From: Candidatus Mediterraneibacter pullicola
Lineage (GTDB): Bacteria > Bacillota > Clostridia > Lachnospirales > Lachnospiraceae
DNA: 64,000 nucleotides
Assembly (NCBI GenBank): GCA_019117065.1
Contig: DXAK01000045.1
Location: forward strand, 98,822 to 162,821
Direction: 5' to 3'
The translations under genes were made by a program, and so were the position numbers. The notes under the pieces were generated by a model. It was given only the letters and a program-made list of their open reading frames with translations, searched no databases and was not told the origin of the DNA. Positions 38,035-46,611 of this stretch are shown piece after piece. The stretch's first letter is position 1; every line of letters begins with the position of its first letter.

Positions 38035-39471
38035 ATGAAAAAGACAAAAGTAGTCTGCACAATGGGTCCAAACACAAATGACAGAGAGCTTATGAAGAAG
38101 CTTATGGAAAATGGTATGGATGTCGCTCGTTTCAATTTTTCCCACGGGGATCATGAAGAGCAGAAAGGAAGAATGGATCTGCTCAAGGAGCTGCGTGAAG
38201 AGCTGCACACAAACACAGCGATTCTTTTGGATACAAAGGGACCGGAGATCCGTACAGGCGTGCTTAAGGACGGCAAAAGGATCATGTTGGAAGCAGGCGC
38301 ACAGTTTACTCTTACGGTAGACGACATTGTGGGAGATCAGAACAAGGTGTCTATCACATACGCGGGGCTCGTGGAGGATGTAGAGGCAGGTAAGGTCATC
38401 CTCATTGACGACGGGCTGATTGAGTTGAAGGTTCTGAGAAAGACAGAGAAAGACATTGTTTGTGAGGTTATAAACGGTGGTGAGCTTGGCGAGAAGAAAG
38501 GTGTGAACGTGCCTAATGTGTCGGTGAGGCTTCCGGCGATCACGGAGAAGGATAGGGATGATATCCGCTTCGGTGTGGAGCAGGGAATTGATTTTATCGC
38601 GGCTTCTTTTGTAAGAAACGCAGAGTGTGTCCTTGAGATTAAGGCATTCTTAAAAGAACTGAACGCTCCGTTTATTCCGATTATTGCAAAGATTGAGAAT
38701 GCGGAAGGTATTAAAAATATTGATGAGATCATCCGTGCGGCGGATGGTATCATGGTTGCCCGCGGAGATCTTGGCGTGGAGATTCCAGCCGAGGAGGTTC
38801 CATATCTTCAGAAAATGCTGATCCAGAAGTGTAACAGCAATTTCAAGACAGTCATCACAGCTACACAGATGCTGGATTCTATGATTAGAAATCCGCGCCC
38901 GACAAGAGCGGAGGTGACAGACGTCGCCAATGCAGTATACGACGGGACAGACGCGGTCATGCTCTCAGGAGAGACAGCACAAGGCAAATACCCTCTGGAG
39001 GCCCTTCAGATGATGGTCCACATCATCGAGAATACAGAGCAGCATCTTGACTATGAGAGAATGTTGGAGACTAGAGGCGGTGATTTGAAGACAGGATTGT
39101 CCAGCGCTATTGGATATTCTTCCGTGTTGGCGGCGGCGAACCTGAATGCGAAATGTATCCTCACTCCGTCTGTATCGGGAGCAACTACAAGAGTTGTCTC
39201 TAATTTGAGACCGAAACAGTTAATTCTCGGTGTAACGCCAAATGAGAGGACGCTTAGAAGAATGTCCATCTACTGGGGGGTAAAACCGCTTCAGTCTCAG
39301 CAGTTTAATACGACAGATGACATCTGTGACGGAGCGATTGAACTTGCGAAGATAAAAGAGTATGTGGAGCCGGGAGATGTGGTCGTTCTCACGGCGGGTA
39401 TTCCCTCCCCGAATGTAAAGCAGGAAAGAAGCACGGCAAGCAACATGATGCGCATTGCAACAGTGGAATAA
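38035..39471 (+). CDS. pyk: Pyruvate kinase
   Basis: KKTKVVCTMGPNTNDRELMKKLMENGMDVARFNFSHGDH; PIIAKIENAEGIKNIDEI. Confidence 0.98.
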   Translation: MKKTKVVCTMGPNTNDRELMKKLMENGMDVARFNFSHGDHEEQKGRMDLLKELREELHTNTAILLDTKGPEIRTGVLKDGKRIMLEAGAQFTLTVDDIVGDQNKVSITYAGLVEDVEAGKVILIDDGLIELKVLRKTEKDIVCEVINGGELGEKKGVNVPNVSVRLPAITEKDRDDIRFGVEQGIDFIAASFVRNAECVLEIKAFLKELNAPFIPIIAKIENAEGIKNIDEIIRAADGIMVARGDLGVEIPAEEVPYLQKMLIQKCNSNFKTVITATQMLDSMIRNPRPTRAEVTDVANAVYDGTDAVMLSGETAQGKYPLEALQMMVHIIENTEQHLDYERMLETRGGDLKTGLSSAIGYSSVLAAANLNAKCILTPSVSGATTRVVSNLRPKQLILGVTPNERTLRRMSIYWGVKPLQSQQFNTTDDICDGAIELAKIKEYVEPGDVVVLTAGIPSPNVKQERSTASNMMRIATVE

Positions 39472-39489
39472 CATTTTTAAAAAAGTTTT

Positions 39490-39560
39490 CAGAGGCACAG
39501 GATTTTTAAGACCTGTGCCTCTGACTGTAGACGAAGTCCCCGGGTTACACCGGGGTTTTT
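39490..39560 (+). terminator. Tandem terminator hairpins after pyk
   Basis: CAGAGGCACAGG/CCTGTGCCTCTG (39490-39523) then CCCCGG GTTACA CCGGGG TTTTT (39538-39560). Confidence 0.8.
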
Positions 39561-39755
39561 CTTCTGTAGTTATTAACATTCCAATTATCTTTTCTCTTTT
39601 TATCAAAAAAATTCCTTTTATCCAGTACCTCTATGGGATTAAGAGAATGCGACAGCCAATAAAAGAAATCAAAGTAAACGTAGCTTATCGCTGGTTTCTC
39701 GGTTTCACCTGATATTTTTTTATGCATACAATGAAGAAAAAAGGAAAAAGACAGA

Positions 39756-40625
39756 TTGAGATCAGATTTTTATAAAATCGCTGTGATCGGCGGAGATAAA
39801 AGACAGGTGTATCTGGCACGTATCCTTGCGAAGAAAGGATATGTGGTCTCTGTGTATGGACTCTGTGAAAGAATACATGATGAAAGGATACAGGAGGCGG
39901 CATCATTGAAAGAAGCTTTGAAAAATGTGGAGGCTGCTGTAGGTCCTGCGCCTTTTATTCGGTCGGGGAAGGTTACGGGGACGTATGAGGTTTCAGATAT
40001 AAATATAGAAGTGCTCTTTGATGAGTTGCCAGAGAATGCGGTCTTTTTTGCTGGGAATATCCCAGATGAGGTAAAAAGATATGCAGAGGGAAAGGGAATC
40101 AGAGTATATGACATGATGAAAGATGAACTTGTAGCAGCAAGGAACGCTGTTGCAACTGCAGAGGGGACGGTTACTGAAGCAATCACAAGAAGTCCTGTCA
40201 ACCTGACGAAGAGCAGATGTCTGGTTCTTGGTTACGGCAGGTGCGGAAGCGTACTGACGCGACTTTTGAAGTCTCTCTTTTGCAGGGTGTTTGTTTCTGA
40301 AAAAGATGAGACAAGAGCTGCAGATGCATTTATACTGGCGGACGGCATTGTGTCCGAAGCCGAGCTGACGGATGCGGTAGAAAATGTTGATTTTATTTTT
40401 AATACAGTGCCTGAGAGGATCCTGCCAGAAGAGAAACTCCGGAATGTAGGAAAGAATACATGGATCCTTGATATTGCGTCAGCGCCAGGAGGTGTGGATT
40501 ACAGAGCGGCAGAGGTTCTGTCTGTGAATGCCGTTCTGCTTCCCGGTCTTCCCGGCAGATATGCGCCCGCTTCTTCCGCTGAGATTCTTGCTGATTTTAT
40601 AGAGAGTCAGGTTGAATTGCGCTGA
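39756..40625 (+). CDS. dpaA: Dipicolinate synthase subunit A
   Basis: DFYKIAVIGGDKRQVYLARILAKKGYVVSVYGL...; followed directly by subunit B; TTG start. Confidence 0.92.
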   Translation: MRSDFYKIAVIGGDKRQVYLARILAKKGYVVSVYGLCERIHDERIQEAASLKEALKNVEAAVGPAPFIRSGKVTGTYEVSDINIEVLFDELPENAVFFAGNIPDEVKRYAEGKGIRVYDMMKDELVAARNAVATAEGTVTEAITRSPVNLTKSRCLVLGYGRCGSVLTRLLKSLFCRVFVSEKDETRAADAFILADGIVSEAELTDAVENVDFIFNTVPERILPEEKLRNVGKNTWILDIASAPGGVDYRAAEVLSVNAVLLPGLPGRYAPASSAEILADFIESQVELR

Positions 40626-40658
40626 ATCTGTCCCAGATAGAAGGAGTAGTTGGTATTT

Positions 40659-41237
40659 ATGAAGCTGAAAGGAAAAAAGATTGGCGTAGCGCTTACAGGA
40701 TCGTTCTGCACTTATGAGAAGACATTTGTACAGCTCAGGAAACTGAAAGAAGAGGGAGCGGAGATTGTAACGATCTTTTCCAATGTCTCTCAGACGATAG
40801 ACAGCCGTTTCGGGAGTCCGCAAGATTTTATGAAGGAAGCAGAAGAAATTACCGGATCCCGCCCGCTGCTTACTATCAGTCAGGCAGAGCCGATTGGCCC
40901 CAAGAGCCTTTTGGATCTGCTGATTATCCTCCCATGTACCGGCAATACTGCGGCGAAGCTGGCTAATGGCATCACAGATTCACCGGTCCTTATGGCGGCA
41001 AAGGCACATTTGCGGAATGAAAAACCGCTGCTGATTTCCATATCTACAAACGATGCTCTCGGGATGAATATGAAAAATATCGGGATTCTGCTTAATGTAA
41101 AGCATATCTTTTTTGTTCCCTTTGGTCAGGATGATCCGGAGAAAAAACCGAATTCTATGACTGCCAGAACAGAGATGCTGATTCCGGCTGCAGAGGCGGC
41201 ACTGGAGGAGCGGCAGTATCAGCCTATAATCCAGTGA
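40659..41237 (+). CDS. dpaB: Dipicolinate synthase subunit B (flavoprotein family)
   Basis: MKLKGKKIGVALTGSFCTYEKTF...; LPCTGNTAAKLANGITDSPVLMAAKAHLRNEKPL. Confidence 0.93.
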   Translation: MKLKGKKIGVALTGSFCTYEKTFVQLRKLKEEGAEIVTIFSNVSQTIDSRFGSPQDFMKEAEEITGSRPLLTISQAEPIGPKSLLDLLIILPCTGNTAAKLANGITDSPVLMAAKAHLRNEKPLLISISTNDALGMNMKNIGILLNVKHIFFVPFGQDDPEKKPNSMTARTEMLIPAAEAALEERQYQPIIQ

Positions 41238-41358
41238 ACTGCAAAGCAACTGAAGGACCAGGTAGAAGAGGCCAGCGTGGCAGTACTATTAGAGAGGTAT
41301 TCAGGATGAAACTGCCGCGTAGAAGATCGGGGAATTGTTGAAAAAAGGAGAAGAAAAT

Positions 41359-43212
41359 ATGTGCGGAATTGCGGGCTTTTACAGCAGCAGACACAGCTAT
41401 ACGCAGGAAGATGAACGGTGGAGGAAGGTTTTGGAAGGTATGAACCGCGCCCAGAAACGCCGTGGACCGGATGAAGAAGGAGTCTGCCTTAGCGATCACT
41501 GTGGACTTGCGCATGTGAGGCTTTCTATCATTGATTTGAACAGGGGCAGGCAGCCGATGACGAGAAGCGTGGAAGGCAGAACCTGTACTGTCTCTTTTAA
41601 CGGAGAAATCTACAATATGCCGGAGCTGCGCAGAGAACTGGAAAGGGAAGGCGCGGTGTTCAAATCTGACAGCGATACAGAGGTGATCCTTCAGGGATAT
41701 CTTCTATATGGCGAAGAGTATGTGAGGAAACTAAACGGAATTTTTGCCATTGCATTGTGGGATGCTCTGGAAGAAACATTGTATCTGTTCCGGGATCGAG
41801 TCGGTGTGAAACCTCTGTTCTATACCCGGCAGAAAGATACGCTGGTATTTGCCTCCGAATTAAAAGGGATCTTTGCTTTTCCCGGGATTCGTCCAACTAT
41901 CGACAGGGAAGGATTATGCGAAATCTTTGCCCTTGGTCCCGCGAAGACATATGGAAAAGGAGTTTTCCGGGGAATATCGGAGGTGCTCCCCGGACATTAT
42001 CTTGTCTGTCGGGAGAGTTCGGTGAAGGATATTTGTTATTGGAAACTGGAGAGCTGTCCGCATGGGGACTCCTTTGAGAAAACAGTGGAGAAGACAGCAT
42101 GGCTTGTCGAGGATGCAGTGAAGAAGCAGATGCTCTCAGATATCCCGATCAGTACATTCCTGTCTGGCGGGGTGGACAGCAGCCTTGTGACAGCAATCTG
42201 TGCTTCGGAGTTAAAGAAGCAGGGCAAGATCCTCAATACATTTTCTTTTGATTTAGCAGAAAACCAAAAGTATTTTAGGGCAAATTCATTCCAGCCCAGC
42301 CAGGATAAGCCGTGGGTAGAAAAAATGGTAGAATACTGTGGAACAAATCATCGTTATTTGGAATGTAACAATACGGCTTTGATCGACAATCTTTTCCGGG
42401 CGGTGGATGCAAGAGATCTTCCATGTATGGCGGATGTAGAATCATCCATGTTATACTTTTGCTCGAAGGTGGTGGAATATAATAAGGTCACGCTGACAGG
42501 GGAATGTGCAGATGAGATATTCGGAGGCTATCCATGGTTTCACAAAAAAGAAGCATTCGAGACAGCAGCTTTCCCTTGGTCGAATGATATGGAGGCACGT
42601 CAGGCGCTGCTTAAAGAAGAATTGATCCGGGAACTTCCAATGGAAGAATACGCATCAGCAGCGTATGAAAAGACAGTGCGGGAGACTCCGGTATGTAGCG
42701 AAGATACTTCGGAAGAGCGGAGGCGGAGAGAAATCGCCTATCTGAATCTAAAGTGGTTTATGGCAACACTTCTTGACCGGATGGATCGCACGAGTATGTA
42801 CTCAGGATTGGAGGCAAGGGTTCCTTTGGCTGATCATCGAATTATAGAGTATGTATGGAATGTGCCTTGGGAAATGAAGTGCCCGGATGGACTCGTGAAA
42901 GGACTGCTGCGGAATGTTGGAAAAGGAAAACTTCCGAACGAAGTGCTCTTTCGCAGGAAAAGTCCTTATCCGAAGACCTATCATCCGGAATATGAGAAAC
43001 GGCTTGGAGAAATGCTGCTTGAGGTTATGAACGATCCTGCTGCGCCGATCCACAGCCTGATTGACAGAGAGAAGCTGAAGAGGTTTCTGGATACCCCGTC
43101 CGACTATGGACGCCCGTGGTATGGGCAGCTTATGGCAGGGCCTCAGATGCTGGCTTATATGCTTCAAGTTAATTACTGGTTGGAAAAATATCAGATTCAG
43201 ATCATCCTTTGA
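41359..43212 (+). CDS. asnB: Asparagine synthase (glutamine-hydrolysing)
   Basis: MCGIAGF N-terminal Cys glutaminase; STFLSGGVDSSLVTAI PP-loop; ECADEIFGGYPWFH. True start 41359. Confidence 0.95.
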   Translation: MCGIAGFYSSRHSYTQEDERWRKVLEGMNRAQKRRGPDEEGVCLSDHCGLAHVRLSIIDLNRGRQPMTRSVEGRTCTVSFNGEIYNMPELRRELEREGAVFKSDSDTEVILQGYLLYGEEYVRKLNGIFAIALWDALEETLYLFRDRVGVKPLFYTRQKDTLVFASELKGIFAFPGIRPTIDREGLCEIFALGPAKTYGKGVFRGISEVLPGHYLVCRESSVKDICYWKLESCPHGDSFEKTVEKTAWLVEDAVKKQMLSDIPISTFLSGGVDSSLVTAICASELKKQGKILNTFSFDLAENQKYFRANSFQPSQDKPWVEKMVEYCGTNHRYLECNNTALIDNLFRAVDARDLPCMADVESSMLYFCSKVVEYNKVTLTGECADEIFGGYPWFHKKEAFETAAFPWSNDMEARQALLKEELIRELPMEEYASAAYEKTVRETPVCSEDTSEERRRREIAYLNLKWFMATLLDRMDRTSMYSGLEARVPLADHRIIEYVWNVPWEMKCPDGLVKGLLRNVGKGKLPNEVLFRRKSPYPKTYHPEYEKRLGEMLLEVMNDPAAPIHSLIDREKLKRFLDTPSDYGRPWYGQLMAGPQMLAYMLQVNYWLEKYQIQIIL

Positions 43213-43267
43213 TACCACGGTCGATAGGAAGAAATAGCAGGACATCTAAATCCAACAGGAATATAAG

Positions 43268-43298
43268 GCACAGGATTTTTAAGTCCTGTGCTTTTTTT
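43268..43298 (+). terminator. Intrinsic terminator after asnB
   Basis: GCACAGGA TTTTTAAG TCCTGTGC TTTTTTT. Confidence 0.92.
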
Positions 43299-43308
43299 AA
43301 AATATCTG

Positions 43309-43337
43309 TTGACAGCTATGTGGAACTGTAATATAGT
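43309..43337 (+). promoter_or_regulatory. Promoter of TrmB-type regulator gene
   Basis: TTGACA (43309-43314) - 17 nt - TATAGT (43332-43337). Confidence 0.6.
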
Positions 43338-43408
43338 GTTCCTGAAAAGAACCACTAATTAAGGCGCCGCTTTTGACGCATAGTAAAATATTTTGAAAGA
43401 AGGGTATT

Positions 43409-44116
43409 ATGGAGGAGAGCAGGGCGACAGAATATCTGGTGCATTTCGGGCTTTCCAGACAGGAGGCGCTTGTCTATGAACAGCTGCTTGCAGGCGGGAA
43501 GCAGACTGGGTATGAAATAGCGAGAGATACGGGCATATCCCGTTCCAACGCATACACTTCGCTTGCGGCGCTGGTGGAGAAAGGAGCCGCCTATCTGGTT
43601 GAAGAGTCCGCGAAAAAATATATTCCGGTCTGTCCGGAAGAATTCTGTGGCAACCGGATCCGGCGTATGCAGGAAGAACAGAGGTGGCTTGTCGAGAACT
43701 TGTCCCGCCCGGCGCCGGAAGAAGAAGGCTATATTACTGTAGACAGGGAAGAAAACATTAAGGACAGGATCTATAACCTGCTGGATCAAGCAGAAGAGAG
43801 AGTTTATTTTTCTTGTTCCGCAGTCTGTCTGGAGCAGTTTAGGGGAAAATTGTCCGCTATGGCAAAGAGCGGAAAAAAGATTGTTCTTATCACAGACAGG
43901 CCGCTTGTGATGGAAGGGGCTGTCGTCTATGTAACAGAGGAGCGGGGAGACCAGATCGGACTGATCGCGGACTCCAGATATGTGCTCTCGGGAGAATTTG
44001 GGCAGGGCAGCATGAATACATGCCTGTATTCAGGACAGAAGAATTTTGTCCGGCTGTTTAAAACAGCGATGGCGAATGAGATCGAACTGATTAAAATACG
44101 AAAAGGAGACAGATAA
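43409..44116 (+). CDS. TrmB family helix-turn-helix transcriptional regulator
   Basis: YLVHFGLSRQEALVYEQLLAGGKQTGYEIARDTGISRSNAYTSLAALVEKGA. Confidence 0.85.
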   Translation: MEESRATEYLVHFGLSRQEALVYEQLLAGGKQTGYEIARDTGISRSNAYTSLAALVEKGAAYLVEESAKKYIPVCPEEFCGNRIRRMQEEQRWLVENLSRPAPEEEGYITVDREENIKDRIYNLLDQAEERVYFSCSAVCLEQFRGKLSAMAKSGKKIVLITDRPLVMEGAVVYVTEERGDQIGLIADSRYVLSGEFGQGSMNTCLYSGQKNFVRLFKTAMANEIELIKIRKGDR

Positions 44117-44117
44117 A

Positions 44118-45401
44118 ATGAAGAAAAAACCATTTGTGACAAAAGAACAGATCGAAGAGGTTGCAAAAACTTACCCCACGCCGTTTCACATTTATGATGA
44201 AAAGGGGATTCGTGAAAATGTAAAGGCGCTGAAGGAAGCATTTTCATGGAATAAAGGATATAAAGAGTATTTTGCAGTGAAGGCAACTCCGAACCCATTT
44301 CTTATTAAGATATTAAACGAGTACGGCTGCGGCTGCGACTGTTCTTCCTATACAGAGCTTATGCTGTCAGATGCAATGGATATCCGGGGAAATGATATCA
44401 TGTTTTCCTCCAACGACACGCCCGCGGAAGAGTTCGCCTTGGCGGAGAAGCTGGGCGCGATCATCAATCTGGATGATATCACGCATATTGATTTTCTTGA
44501 AAAGACCATCGGGTATATCCCGGAGACAATCAGCTGCCGGTATAATCCCGGAGGGTTGTTCAAGATTAGCAATGATATCATGGACAATCCGGGAGACGCA
44601 AAGTACGGAATGACGACAGAGCAGATCCTTGAGGCGTACAACATCTTAAAAAGCAAGGGGGCGAAAGAGTTCGGCCTTCATGCGTTTCTTGCAAGCAATA
44701 CAGTTACCAATGACTACTATCCGATGCTGGCAAAAGTACTTTTTGAGCAGGCGGTGAGACTGTCCAAAGAAGCAGGAGTACACATCAAATTTATCAACCT
44801 TTCCGGAGGAATCGGTATCCCATACAGACCGGATCAGGAGCCGAATGATATCTATGCGATTGGTGAGGGGGTTAGAAAGGTATACGAGGAAGTGCTTGTC
44901 CCGGCAGGAATGGGTGATGTAGAGATTTACACAGAGCTTGGACGTTACATGATGGGACCGTACGGATGCCTTGTGACAAAAGCAATTCATGAAAAGCACA
45001 CGCACAAAGATTATATCGGAGTAGACGCGTGTGCAGTCAATTTGATGCGCCCGGCAATGTATGGCGCGTATCACCATATTACAGTGCTTGGAAAGGAGGA
45101 CGCTCCCTGCGACCATAAATACGATATCACGGGATCCCTGTGCGAGAATAACGATAAGTTTGCCATTGACAGGATGCTGCCAGAGATTGAGAAAGGAGAC
45201 TATCTTGTGATCCACGACGCGGGCGCTCACGGATTCGCCATGGGTTATAATTATAATGGAAAGCTGAAATCCGCAGAGCTGCTCTTAAAAGAGGATGGAA
45301 GCGTGCAGCTTATCCGTAGGGCAGAGACGCCGGCAGATTATTTTGCTACCTTCGATTGTTTCGAAATCGGGAAAAAACTGATTAAAGGATATGCTGACTG
45401 A
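44118..45401 (+). CDS. Diaminopimelate decarboxylase-like fold-III PLP decarboxylase
   Basis: YPTPFHIYDEKGIRENVKAL; YFAVKATPNPFLIKIL PLP-Lys motif; FINLSGGIGIPY; EIYTELGRYMMGPYG. Confidence 0.85.
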   Translation: MKKKPFVTKEQIEEVAKTYPTPFHIYDEKGIRENVKALKEAFSWNKGYKEYFAVKATPNPFLIKILNEYGCGCDCSSYTELMLSDAMDIRGNDIMFSSNDTPAEEFALAEKLGAIINLDDITHIDFLEKTIGYIPETISCRYNPGGLFKISNDIMDNPGDAKYGMTTEQILEAYNILKSKGAKEFGLHAFLASNTVTNDYYPMLAKVLFEQAVRLSKEAGVHIKFINLSGGIGIPYRPDQEPNDIYAIGEGVRKVYEEVLVPAGMGDVEIYTELGRYMMGPYGCLVTKAIHEKHTHKDYIGVDACAVNLMRPAMYGAYHHITVLGKEDAPCDHKYDITGSLCENNDKFAIDRMLPEIEKGDYLVIHDAGAHGFAMGYNYNGKLKSAELLLKEDGSVQLIRRAETPADYFATFDCFEIGKKLIKGYAD

Positions 45402-45589
45402 TGTTAGTGAAAAATGGAAGAAATATTGGAAAATTGGCTGAAAAACATTGTTCTTTTTCAATATACAATGTATGATATATGTATTATATTGCCGAAAGTA
45501 CAAAATCTTGATGTGCCGGCTGTATGATAACCGAATTGTCCGGATCGAGGCGTGCGAATCGGACTGCGGGGTAGAAGGAGGAAAAGAAT

Positions 45590-46225
45590 ATGAAAAAAAG
45601 AGGAATTGCAGTATTGCTGGCTGTGGGATCAGCCCTGTGCCTGAGCGCATGCGTTGGGGGATTTACAACAGAAGATGCCCAGAATTATGTCCAGTCCGCA
45701 CTGGACGCCAGCTACAAAGCAGATTTTGAGGAGTATGTCGAACAGACAAACTCCACGCAGGAAGAAGCGGAAGCGATGTTCCAACAGAATATCGATAATG
45801 TTCTGGCAGGAATAGGGCTTGAGGAGGCGGGAGTCTCAGATGAGCTGGTGCAGCAGTACCGTGATGTGGCAGATGATTTACTGGACTTGGCAAATTATGA
45901 GGTAACAGGGGCCGAAGAGACCGAAGATGGTTTTGCTGTTGAGGTTGCTTACGAGCCATTTGTTGGTTATGACAATTTGAATGCAGGCTTAGAGACGGTT
46001 CTGACAGATATTGCTTCGTCCATGACAGAAGTTCCCAGTGATGAAGAACTTAATCAGATCATATATGAAGAGATACTCAAGCTTGTCCAGCAGATGGTGG
46101 ATGAGCCATCCTATGGAGAACAGGAGAATTTCACAATTCATATAAATAAAGACTCAGGTAATGTATATACCATCAATGAAGATGACCTTGTTGCTCTGGA
46201 TCTTGCAATGTTTTCAGGCGAATAA
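45590..46225 (+). CDS. Putative lipoprotein of unknown function
   Basis: Signal peptide plus lipobox LCLSAC. Confidence 0.7.
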   Translation: MKKRGIAVLLAVGSALCLSACVGGFTTEDAQNYVQSALDASYKADFEEYVEQTNSTQEEAEAMFQQNIDNVLAGIGLEEAGVSDELVQQYRDVADDLLDLANYEVTGAEETEDGFAVEVAYEPFVGYDNLNAGLETVLTDIASSMTEVPSDEELNQIIYEEILKLVQQMVDEPSYGEQENFTIHINKDSGNVYTINEDDLVALDLAMFSGE

Positions 46226-46337
46226 GATCTGGGCAGGTGCATAGAAGAACATTGAGTGGATAATAGGAAATTAAGTATTGCAATGCCATTTTTTTAATGG
46301 TATAATTCTATCTGGTCGTCAAAAGGCGGCCAGACAA

Positions 46338-46417
46338 GCCGCTGTGGCGGAACTGGCAGACGCATACGACTCAAAATCGTACGGGAAACCATATGGGTTC
46401 GAGTCCCATCAGCGGCA
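46338..46417 (+). tRNA. tRNA-Leu (anticodon CAA)
   Basis: Acceptor GCCGCTG/CAGCGGC, anticodon arm TACGA-CTCAAAA-TCGTA, T arm ATGGG-TTCGAGT-CCCAT, discriminator A. Confidence 0.95.
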
Positions 46418-46428
46418 TCAGCAAATTC

Positions 46429-46462
46429 AGCTCTTTAGCTTCCATGCTAGAGAGCTTTTTTC
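46429..46462 (+). terminator. Terminator after tRNA-Leu(CAA)
   Basis: AGCTCTtTAGC TTCCAT GCTAgAGAGCT followed by TTTTT. Confidence 0.85.
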
Positions 46463-46611
46463 TTTCCTCTTTCATAATTACTGATATCGTATACACATAT
46501 ACAATAAAATAAAACTTCTTCTTGCCATTCTAGGAAGATAATGTTAAGGTAAAAGTGTATCAGTATCTATATCCATAAATAATTAGTAAGGTTAAGGAGG
46601 GAAGTATACGA

